A DNA stretch of 5,194 nucleotides from contig JBGTBQ010000031.1 in assembly GCA_041749275.1 (NCBI GenBank), forward strand, positions 1 through 5,194, read 5' to 3'. This DNA is from JBGTBQ01 sp041749275 (GTDB taxonomy: Bacteria > Acidobacteriota > Blastocatellia > Pyrinomonadales > Pyrinomonadaceae). The notes beneath the pieces are model-generated. The model did not search any database. It was not told the DNA's origin and saw only the letters and a list, made by a program, of their open reading frames with translations. The position numbers and the translations under genes are program-made. Position 1 is the first letter of the stretch, and the number at the start of each line of letters is the position of its first letter. Below, in pieces: positions 1-5,022 of the stretch.

Positions 1-72
1 GACGCCGCAAGCCACGGCGCAGCCGACGCCCAAGCCGACGCCGCAGCCGACGCCGACGCCCGCGCCGACGCG
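1..72 (+). repeat. Low-complexity CCGACGCC-type coding repeat
   Basis: Imperfect short units such as CAGCCGACGCC and AAGCCGACGCC are repeated in frame and encode the Pro-Thr linker of the truncated protein. The unit length is 6-12 bases and the repeat stays in frame. It is a coding microsatellite that could change length by slippage without breaking the frame. Confidence 0.7.
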
Positions 73-364
73 TCCCGTCGAGCTTTCGCCCACGGAGTCT
101 TACCAGCGGGGCGTGCAACTCTGGTCGTCGAACCGCGGTGAAGCGCTCAGGCTCTTCCGCGCCGCGGCCAGCGGCGGTAACCCGGACGCGCACTACTACC
201 TCGGCCTCAGCTACGTCGAGGGGCGCGACATTAAAACGCTGAAGCGCGCCGAACTGCTCGCCGCGCTTCAGCACTTTCAGAATGCACAGCGCGGCCAAAA
301 CGCCGCCCGCGCGCGCCAGTACGCGCAGCAGCTAGAGCAGGAGTTCGACCGAATTAGAAGGTAA
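1..364 (+). CDS. C-terminal part of a protein with Pro/Thr-rich linker and Sel1/TPR-like repeat (5' truncated)
   Basis: The frame is open from base 2 without a stop, so this is the 3' end of a gene that starts before the window. The GTG at 113 is an ordinary internal codon, not a start. The visible 120 residues fall in two parts. The first ~25 are a Pro/Thr/Gln linker made of PTP and PQPTP units. The rest is helical: a segment GEALRLFRAAASGGNPDAHY followed by YLGLSYVEG has the A-x-x-x-F/L-x-x-A-A pattern and the G-x-x-Y-x-x-G turn of Sel1/TPR repeats. A second amphipathic pair follows (AALQHFQNAQ, then ARQYAQQLEQEFDRIRR) and ends at TAA 362-364. Such tails usually mediate protein-protein contacts. 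In acidobacterial genomes similar tails occur on Ser/Thr kinases and on secreted or TonB-like proteins. The FHA-phosphatase downstream makes a signalling role attractive, but no kinase domain is in view. The function of the whole protein cannot be named. Confidence 0.8.
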   Translation, partial: TPQATAQPTPKPTPQPTPTPAPTRPVELSPTESYQRGVQLWSSNRGEALRLFRAAASGGNPDAHYYLGLSYVEGRDIKTLKRAELLAALQHFQNAQRGQNAARARQYAQQLEQEFDRIRR

Positions 365-371
365 AGGATGG

Positions 372-465
372 ATGCGGAATGACGAATGCCGAAGGGATGG
401 CCATGGGAGATGGCAAAGTTGAAATTTTCAATGTCGTTCTTCTCCTTACTTCAGTCGCTCCGCAT
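372..465. repeat. Nested inverted repeats in the spacer between the first two genes
   Basis: The outer arms are ATGCGGA (372-378) and TCCGCAT (459-465), an exact 7-bp complement, extended inward by GAC (381-383) with GTC (454-456). Inside lie two smaller perfect palindromes: GCCAT/ATGGC (400-404 with 410-414, loop GGGAG) and TTGAAA/TTTCAA (419-424 with 426-431, one central T). The block is AT-richer than the flanking genes. It has no T-run, so it is a poor rho-independent terminator for the upstream gene. It could act as a 3' processing stem, be a small non-coding repeat, or overlap the promoter of the next gene: TTGAAA resembles a -35 box, but I see no good -10 box at the right distance. Confidence 0.5.
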
Positions 466-486
466 TCATCAATCATCGTTTGAGCC

Positions 487-2247
487 ATGCCTGAATTAGT
501 CGTCAACTATCCAGACCGCGCTTCGGATGTGCTCCCGCTGGGGCGTCTACGCATCACCATCGGACGCTCGGCGCGCAACGACCTCTGCATCCCCGACCCG
601 TTCGCCTCGCGTGTCCACGCCGAGGTGCGCCGCGAGGGCGACCAGTATTTTCTGCAAGACCTCGGTTCGGCGAACGGCACCTACTACGAAGGCGCGCGGG
701 CCGAAGGCACGCTCCCGCTCACGCCCGGCGGGCGCATCCAGATCGGCGAAACCGAGATCGTCTTCCGCGACAGTTCCATCGCGGGTGAGTTGACTACCGT
801 CGAAGAGGAGGAGGGCGAGGCGCCCGTCCCCGAAGCGACCATCGCTTTCGACTCGTCGCACCGCACCACTTCGGGGCTGCTCGAAGCCATCGAGGGCGCG
901 CGGACGCAGACCTCCGGGCGGCATTCCGCCGCGGCCTTCGTCCCGCCGCGCGCCGCCGCCGACCAGAGCGACCTGCTCGCGCTCATCAGCAAGGTCGGGG
1001 TCACGCTGCTCGCCTCCGCCACGCTCGACGAAACCTTGCGGCAGGTGGCGCGGCTCGTCTTCGAGGCCGTACCGGCGGAGCGCTGCATGATTATGCTGCG
1101 CGACGCGGGCGATAACGAGTTGAAGATTCGCGCCGCCGAACTGCGCGACCGGAAGTCCGAGGTGGGGACGACGCGCGTCAGCCGCACGATCATCGAGGAG
1201 GTCGTCGGGCAGGGCCGCAGCGTGCTCACCTCTGACGCGCAGCACGACCCGCGCTTCATGTCGAGCACGGTGACGTTTCAGGGCATCCGCTCGGTGCTCG
1301 CCGTGCCCTTGGGCGTCGGCGAGCAAATCTTCGGCATGATCTACGCCGACTCGCCGCTCACCGAAGCCCGCTTCACCGAAGACCATTTGAAGGTGCTGAC
1401 GACGCTCGGCTCGGTCGCCGCCATCCGCGTCGAGAACACGCGGCTCTTGCAGGATCATCTCGAACAGGAGGCGCTCAACCGCGAGTTGCAACTCGCGCGC
1501 GAGATACAGCAGCGCTTCCAGCCGACCTCGCCGCCCGTCGTCCAAGGCTACGAGTTACAGGGCATCAGTTTTCCGTCCTACGAGATCGGCGGCGACTACT
1601 ACGACTTCATCGAGCGGCGCGACAAGCGGCTCATCGTCGCGCTCGGCGACGTGTCGGGCAAGGGCACCTCCGCCGCGCTCCTCATGTCTTCCTTGCACGC
1701 GGCGGTGCACGCGCAGGTCGCCTCGCAACAGTCGCTCACGGGCACGGTCGCGGCGGTCAACCGTTACCTCGCGGACAACACGCCGTCCAATCGCTTCGTC
1801 ACGCTCTTTTACGGTGAACTCGACCCTGTAACCGGCTCGCTCTCCTTCATCAACGCGGGCCACAACCCGCCCATCATCGCGCACGACGCGGGCACCGTCG
1901 AACAACTGGGCGCAAGCGGCCCCCCTTTAGGCATCCTGCCCGACTTCAGCTACCGCGAAGGGCGCACGCAGCTTCAACCCGGCGACGTGCTCGTCACCTA
2001 CTCCGACGGCGTGACCGAGACGCAAAACCCGAAGGGCGAAGAGTTCGGCCCCACGCGCCTGCAAGACATAATTACACGCAACCTCCACTCGTCCGCCGCC
2101 GGCATCCGCGACAAAATCGAAGCCGCGCTCTCGGCCTTCGCGCAAGGGACGCCGGCGGTTGACGACATCACACTCGTGATTGTGAAGCGGACGCGAGAAG
2201 AGAAGCAGGCGGCGGGCACGAGCGCCCTCGTCCATCTCACGACATGA
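487..2247 (+). CDS. FHA-GAF-SpoIIE (PP2C/RsbU-type) serine/threonine phosphatase
   Basis: This is a complete 586-residue cytoplasmic signalling phosphatase with three domains in order. The FHA domain (about 1-97) binds phosphothreonine peptides and shows G26-R27-S28, S41-R42-x-H44 and S61-A-N63-G64-T65. An acidic, low-complexity linker follows (about 100-160). The GAF sensor domain (about 165-320) is recognised from its LDETLRQVARLVFEAVPAER start and the QGIRSVLAVPL and FGMIYADSP strands. A helical linker (324-345, LQLAREIQQRF) matches the switch helix before RsbU-type catalytic domains. The PP2C/SpoIIE domain (about 355-568) has the expected metal-binding aspartates: D370 in GGDYYD, D388 in GDVSGKG, D507 in YSDGVTE and D560 in DDITLV, plus the NAGHNPP motif (456-462). 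Nothing essential is missing, so it should be an active Mn/Mg-dependent phosphatase. Known relatives dephosphorylate anti-sigma-factor antagonists (STAS proteins). No partner gene lies in the window. The ATG at 487 is supported because the first FHA strand begins at residue 3, although the site has no clear Shine-Dalgarno sequence. Confidence 0.95.
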   Translation: MPELVVNYPDRASDVLPLGRLRITIGRSARNDLCIPDPFASRVHAEVRREGDQYFLQDLGSANGTYYEGARAEGTLPLTPGGRIQIGETEIVFRDSSIAGELTTVEEEEGEAPVPEATIAFDSSHRTTSGLLEAIEGARTQTSGRHSAAAFVPPRAAADQSDLLALISKVGVTLLASATLDETLRQVARLVFEAVPAERCMIMLRDAGDNELKIRAAELRDRKSEVGTTRVSRTIIEEVVGQGRSVLTSDAQHDPRFMSSTVTFQGIRSVLAVPLGVGEQIFGMIYADSPLTEARFTEDHLKVLTTLGSVAAIRVENTRLLQDHLEQEALNRELQLAREIQQRFQPTSPPVVQGYELQGISFPSYEIGGDYYDFIERRDKRLIVALGDVSGKGTSAALLMSSLHAAVHAQVASQQSLTGTVAAVNRYLADNTPSNRFVTLFYGELDPVTGSLSFINAGHNPPIIAHDAGTVEQLGASGPPLGILPDFSYREGRTQLQPGDVLVTYSDGVTETQNPKGEEFGPTRLQDIITRNLHSSAAGIRDKIEAALSAFAQGTPAVDDITLVIVKRTREEKQAAGTSALVHLTT

Positions 2248-2293
2248 CGCGCCCGCCTTTGAAGCGACAACGAATAACAGGGCGGAAGGCGCG
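2248..2293 (+). terminator. GC-rich stem directly after the phosphatase stop codon
   Basis: CGCGCC (2248-2253) pairs with GGCGCG (2288-2293), and the adjoining CGCC (2254-2257) pairs with GGCG (2281-2284) across a three-base bulge (GAA). This makes about 10 GC-rich pairs around a loop of roughly 20 bases, starting at the base after the stop codon. No T-run follows, so intrinsic termination is doubtful. A 3'-end-stabilising stem is equally possible. Confidence 0.4.
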
Positions 2294-2314
2294 AACATAA
2301 GAAACGCCGATCTT

Positions 2315-2369
2315 AGACGGCAAGCGGCAGGAGCAGGAGGCGGTTAAGCCATCTCCTCTCCTACCGTCT
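2315..2369. terminator. Imperfect long hairpin between the convergent genes
   Basis: AGACGG (2315-2320) pairs with CCGTCT (2364-2369). After a bulge on the left arm, AGGAG (2329-2333) pairs with CTCCT (2358-2362), and AGGAG (2335-2339) pairs with CTCCT (2353-2357) across a one-base bulge. The hairpin lies between two convergent genes, where a two-way terminator is expected, but neither side has a proper T-run. An overlapping minus-strand alternative, GCCG/CGGC (2306-2309 with 2318-2321), is followed on that strand by TTTCTT. Which of these works is not decidable from sequence. Confidence 0.35.
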
Positions 2370-2475
2370 GCCTCTTCTCTATCGCCATCAACCAGCCTTG
2401 TTCGTCCCGCCAACCGCTTCTCAAGCGTTCCGATTCGTGTCTCTCTCAGTTCGCCTTCGCGCTCCTGAGTGCGGA

Positions 2476-4458
2476 TTATCTGGGCACATCGAGGGCCGGG
2501 TTTCTAGCGAAGAAGCCGCCGGGGATCATCTTGAAGCCGACGTGGGTGACGGGCATGACGGGCCACTCTTCCGGTCGCGGGATATGCGTGACGCCGAGCG
2601 TGTACCAGACGACAACATCCTGATTGACGAGCGGCTCGTTGTTTGCGACCCAGCGCGGCAAGCCGTCGCCTCCACGACTCTGGTTGGGATAGACTCCGGC
2701 GGCGCTCATCTCTTCAGGGCTGTAGCGCGTCGCCCAGAAATGATTGTTGATAAAGCCCGCACGCCTCCGCACCTGTGACGGCAGTGCGACGTAAGGCAGG
2801 GAGTTTGCGCCGGGCACGAGGATATAGCTCGTGTGATGGCCGAGTTCGTTTTGCGCCGAAGGGTTGACCACCGCCCATGTGCGCGCCGATTGGATGTCCA
2901 TCCGCCGCTGCGCCGCACGCTCGGTTCGCAGGAGCGTCTCTTCCATAATCATTCCGTTGAGCGCGGGGTTGGCGCGTCCGGCGGGCAAGGCGCGCGTGTT
3001 CATCTCGTGGACTGAGTTGTTCTGCCCGTCCACATCGAAGTCGAGCCGGAAGCTGAAGAAGTGCTGGTGATGCGGCGCGACGACGCGGGCCGCGACGAGA
3101 TGGCCGGAATTGATGCCGGCGCCGTGCTCGTTCGCTTTCATTTGGCTCACGCCTTTGGGGAGCATGATGCCGGAGAGCGCGGAGTCGGCTTCGAGCACGC
3201 CGTCCTGATGGAAAATCCAGTTGACGGCGTAGTCGTAATTGCCGATGGTGGCGATAAAGAAGATGACCAGTTGGCGGGCGCGTCTCGATTCGTTCGTCTC
3301 GGAGTAGCTCTCGTAGTGCTTCCAGAGCATCCCGCCATCACGCTCGTAGATGCCGACGGCGCGTGGCAGGACGTAGGGCTGCCCGTCGTCGCCCGCGAAG
3401 GTGGCATCGAGCAGTGTGGCGTTTTCGGGCGCGTCCGTCTTCGGCTCAATCGAACTGGCGAGGCGCCCGACGCTATACTCACCCACGTCAAACGCGCTCC
3501 GCCAGCGCCAGCTCTGATCGGGGTCGCCGTAAGGCACGACCATCTCGGAGAGCGACGCGCGGTACAGTATGGAACGCACGCGGCCACCGTCTTCGTAGCC
3601 GACGGTGTGCAGCACCAAACCTTCGCGCGGGTGCATCGTGTAGCGAAAACGCCATTTCTGCCAGCGAACCTCCTGACCGTTCAACTCAAAGCTCACGCCC
3701 GCCGGCTGCGTAATCAGCAGCGGCTTTGGTGCCTCTCGCGTGCCCGTGGACTTCTCGTCCAACTGCTGGCTCGGCGGCGGCAGCGGAACGACGCCTGCGT
3801 CCACCACTTCCAGAACCTGCTCCGTGTTCAGGTTGACGAGGACGACGACGCCTTCAATCGGCTGTCCATAGAAATTGACCGCGTCGCCTTTATAGTAGGA
3901 GAGGGCGCGCATCAGGCGCGCCCCTTGATGCTTGGCGGCGACTTGCCCGACGGCCCAGCCGTCTATCTGCACTTCGTCGAAATTATTGATGCCGCGTTTA
4001 CGCATCGCCGCCTGCCAGCGCGCGTCCGCTTTGACAATCGGCGAAAGCGCTTCAAACTCGGACTCCATCACGAGCGGTTGAACGCCCTTCACTTCGCCCA
4101 ACGAAAGCACGCGCTCCATTTTCAAATCAACGACGGCTTCAAACGTGCGATTCTGCTTGCGGTCTAAAATGACGGAGAAAGCCTGTCTACTGACAGTTGA
4201 GCCTGACTTGTAGCGCACCACTTCGGCCTTCGAAGGCTCTTTCAAAACGATGGTCGAAAAGAGCGCGCCTTGCGGAAACTGTGCGGCTGCCCGGAGAACT
4301 CTCGCCGCGGTTTGAATCTCTTCCGCGGTCAAATGATCCAGCGGATGCTGGGGCTGGGCCATGACGGTCGGTGCGGTCAGCGCGGAGAAGGTCAAGCCCA
4401 GCACGCAAGAAAGCAGAACGATGCAACAACGACGAATGCCAAACGGAGAGTGGCTCAT
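2476..4458 (-). CDS. Copper-containing primary-amine oxidase (TPQ-dependent, TynA-like), secreted
   Basis: This 660-residue enzyme should oxidise primary amines to aldehydes, releasing ammonia and hydrogen peroxide, outside the cytoplasm. A Sec signal peptide covers about residues 1-34: an RR n-region, a long hydrophobic stretch and a VMA cleavage site before QPQHP. Small N2 and N3 domains follow (about 40-225), then the large catalytic domain (about 250-658). The cofactor tyrosine is Y408 in TIGNYDY, matching the TxxNY(D/E)Y signature. The catalytic base is D324 in AFDVGEY, 84 residues before it as in characterised enzymes. Copper ligands are H464 and H466 (HHQH) and H625 (GVTHIPRPEEW). Calcium-site aspartates are D473 and D475 (DFDVDG) and D614 (NQDVVVW). 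The C-terminus NPALDVPR is family-typical. The length fits enzymes lacking the N-terminal stalk domain of E. coli TynA. The mature part contains no cysteine, so the disulfide of many homologues is absent. Substrate cannot be assigned. The start at 4458 is chosen for its Shine-Dalgarno and signal peptide. Confidence 0.95.
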   Translation of the reverse strand: MSHSPFGIRRCCIVLLSCVLGLTFSALTAPTVMAQPQHPLDHLTAEEIQTAARVLRAAAQFPQGALFSTIVLKEPSKAEVVRYKSGSTVSRQAFSVILDRKQNRTFEAVVDLKMERVLSLGEVKGVQPLVMESEFEALSPIVKADARWQAAMRKRGINNFDEVQIDGWAVGQVAAKHQGARLMRALSYYKGDAVNFYGQPIEGVVVLVNLNTEQVLEVVDAGVVPLPPPSQQLDEKSTGTREAPKPLLITQPAGVSFELNGQEVRWQKWRFRYTMHPREGLVLHTVGYEDGGRVRSILYRASLSEMVVPYGDPDQSWRWRSAFDVGEYSVGRLASSIEPKTDAPENATLLDATFAGDDGQPYVLPRAVGIYERDGGMLWKHYESYSETNESRRARQLVIFFIATIGNYDYAVNWIFHQDGVLEADSALSGIMLPKGVSQMKANEHGAGINSGHLVAARVVAPHHQHFFSFRLDFDVDGQNNSVHEMNTRALPAGRANPALNGMIMEETLLRTERAAQRRMDIQSARTWAVVNPSAQNELGHHTSYILVPGANSLPYVALPSQVRRRAGFINNHFWATRYSPEEMSAAGVYPNQSRGGDGLPRWVANNEPLVNQDVVVWYTLGVTHIPRPEEWPVMPVTHVGFKMIPGGFFARNPALDVPR

Positions 4459-4468
4459 ATTTTTTTCG

Positions 4469-4474
4469 CTCCTC
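4469..4474 (-). promoter_or_regulatory. Shine-Dalgarno site that fixes the amine oxidase start
   Basis: On the minus strand GAGGAG stands 10 bases before the ATG at 4458, followed by an A-rich spacer. It supports this ATG, with its signal peptide, over an in-frame GTG at 4614 that would add 52 residues encoded by REP-like repeats. Confidence 0.75.
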
Positions 4475-4515
4475 GGAATGTTCAGATCGTGTAAATGACT
4501 TGGAACGTGTCTAAG

Positions 4516-4546
4516 AAAGCCCCGCGAGGGGCGAAATGTTTGTAGC
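4516..4546 (+). repeat. REP-like palindrome, copy A
   Basis: The hairpin is GCCCC (4519-4523), loop GCGA, GGGGC (4528-4532), preceded by AAA and followed by GAAATGTTTGTAGC. Copy C, in opposite orientation at 4646-4676, is identical over 27 of 31 positions. A conserved tail next to a short GC hairpin is the usual form of REP elements. Confidence 0.75.
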
Positions 4547-4571
4547 TCGCGCCGCTCTTCCCCTTTTCTTT

Positions 4572-4591
4572 CAAGCCCCGGAGGGGCGGCA
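4572..4591 (+). repeat. REP-like palindrome, copy B (hairpin only)
   Basis: GCCCC (4575-4579), loop GGA, GGGGC (4583-4587), preceded by CAA and followed by GGCA. It shares the stem with copies A and C but lacks the AATGTTT tail, so it is a diverged or partial member. It faces copy D across a few bases. Confidence 0.65.
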
Positions 4592-4622
4592 GCGCCTAAC
4601 ATGTCGCTCCTCACAGAGCTTT
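4592..4622 (-). repeat. REP-like palindrome, copy D (diverged, compensated stem)
   Basis: Read on the minus strand it runs AAAGCTCT, loop GTGA, GGAGCG, then ACATGTTAGGCGC, aligning without gaps to copies A and C. The stem GCTCT/GGAGC differs from GCCCC/GGGGC by one fully compensated pair (C-G to T-A) and one G-T wobble, so the fold is kept although the bases changed. The GTG at 4614 lies in its loop and is not a gene start. Confidence 0.6.
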
Positions 4623-4645
4623 AGCGACCTCGTGTCACGCGACGG

Positions 4646-4676
4646 GCTATAAACATTCCGCCCCTGACGGGGCTTT
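4646..4676 (-). repeat. REP-like palindrome, copy C
   Basis: On the minus strand: AAAGCCCC, loop GTCA, GGGGCG, then GAATGTTTATAGC. It is the inverted partner of copy A (four mismatches in 31) and closes a nested A+ B+ D- C- arrangement. Confidence 0.75.
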
Positions 4677-4781
4677 GAATCATTACAGCTTCTAACGTAC
4701 TACATGACGAAAGGAATGAGCACCGCCTTCAATATGCCCGCACTCATCTTATGACTCGCGTGCTGCTTGTTGCTCTCTTTT

Positions 4782-4796
4782 CAAGCGGGACGCTTG
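4782..4796. repeat. Perfect short hairpin of a second palindrome type
   Basis: CAAGCG (4782-4787), loop GGA, CGCTTG (4791-4796), preceded by TTTT and followed by CGCTCC. The form (6-bp stem, GGA loop) resembles a REP unit but the sequence differs from copies A-D, so it may belong to another repeat family of the genome. Confidence 0.5.
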
Positions 4797-4817
4797 CGCT
4801 CCCGACGGAAGGCGGCG

Positions 4818-4840
4818 CGCCAAACTTTGGTTGGCGTTTT
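4818..4840 (+). terminator. Terminator-like hairpin with short T-run
   Basis: CGCCAA (4818-4823), a seven-base loop, TTGGCG (4831-4836), then TTTT (4837-4840). The shape fits a weak intrinsic terminator on the plus strand, but no plus-strand gene ends just upstream. It could insulate the next gene or end an unrecognised small transcript. Confidence 0.35.
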
Positions 4841-4897
4841 CCACCATCCCACGCCGTTTGCTAAATCCACTTTCGGCCTATAGCATATTCGTTTCTT

Positions 4898-4925
4898 TTG
4901 CCGGAGAGGTTGCCGGCCTTATATT
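4898..4925 (+). promoter_or_regulatory. Putative sigma-70-type promoter of the last gene
   Basis: TTGCCG (4898-4903) matches 4 of 6 bases of the -35 consensus and TATATT (4920-4925) matches 5 of 6 of the -10 consensus, with a 16-bp spacer. Transcription would begin near 4932, inside the first leader hairpin, or slightly upstream if another -10 is used. The sequence TTGCCGG recurs at 4910-4916, 12 bases after the first copy, and could be a regulator site. Confidence 0.4.
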
Positions 4926-5003
4926 CTCGCTCTGGGACTACAGAGCGAGGCGTTACCACGCCGAGAAGCCGCGCACCTTTAGGGCGCGGAGTAGTCACGC
5001 CGG
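4924..5003 (+). ncRNA. Structured leader with possible pseudoknot (candidate cis-regulatory RNA)
   Basis: Three hairpins follow each other: CTCGCTCTG/CAGAGCGAG (4926-4934 with 4941-4949, perfect 9 bp, loop GGACTA), GCGT/ACGC (4950-4953 with 4958-4961, loop TACC) and CCGCGC/GCGCGG (4969-4974 with 4984-4989). After the third, GTAGTC (4991-4996) is the exact complement of GACTAC (4936-4941), which is the first loop plus one base, so a pseudoknot of 5-6 pairs is possible. Alternatives exist: TTCTCG (4924-4929) can pair with CGAGAA (4962-4967), and GGCGT (4949-4953) can pair with ACGCC at 4958-4962 or 4997-5001. The element ends about 7 bases before the Shine-Dalgarno of the last gene, which suggests control of translation. 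I do not recognise a known riboswitch core. One caution is that the promoter call places the transcription start inside the first stem. Confidence 0.5.
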
Positions 5004-5010
5004 TATAAAT

Positions 5011-5015
5011 GGAGG
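5011..5015 (+). promoter_or_regulatory. Ribosome binding site of the last gene
   Basis: GGAGG lies 7 bases before the ATG at 5023, an optimal spacing. It is the best Shine-Dalgarno in the window and makes the start of this truncated gene secure. Confidence 0.85.
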
Positions 5016-5022
5016 CATCATC

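Larger units (their letters stand above)
4677..4897. other. Intergenic stretch with no supported gene
   Basis: Between the REP array and the promoter of the last gene I find only short reading frames without ribosome binding sites, plus the two hairpins listed separately. The longest frame (4751-4864, 37 codons) starts with a hydrophobic stretch but has no Shine-Dalgarno and overlaps both hairpins. It is probably not a gene. Confidence 0.6.

Noticed and set aside
113..364. Separate small gene starting at GTG 113
   Set aside because: The same frame is open upstream to the window edge and encodes a continuous linker, so the GTG is internal.
547..1545. Long minus-strand frame (332 codons) opposite the phosphatase
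   Set aside because: It lies wholly antisense to a well-recognised three-domain protein. Its Arg/Ala/Gly/Leu-rich product has no recognisable domain, as expected for a shadow frame in GC-rich DNA.
3061..4167. Long plus-strand frame (368 codons) opposite the amine oxidase
   Set aside because: Antisense to conserved catalytic sequence, and the product is low-complexity with many Arg, Ala, His and Val residues and no motif. A shadow frame.
4404..4458. Lipoprotein signal (LLSC lipobox-like sequence) in the amine oxidase signal peptide
   Set aside because: The cysteine comes only a few residues after the arginines and the hydrophobic stretch continues well past it. A VMA signal peptidase I site after the full stretch fits better.
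4459..4614. N-terminal extension of the amine oxidase from GTG 4614
   Set aside because: It is encoded by REP-like repeats, has no ribosome binding site and would bury a clear signal peptide that has its own Shine-Dalgarno.
4516..4676. CRISPR array
   Set aside because: The repeats alternate in orientation, are unevenly spaced and diverge in sequence. REP-like palindromes explain them better.
4751..4864. Small ORF of 37 codons with hydrophobic start
   Set aside because: No ribosome binding site, it overlaps two hairpins, and the second half is Pro/Gly-rich without a recognisable pattern. A chance frame is more likely.
4926..4949. Intrinsic terminator from the perfect 9-bp hairpin
   Set aside because: No T-run follows. 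It continues directly into further hairpins and lies upstream of a strong start signal.
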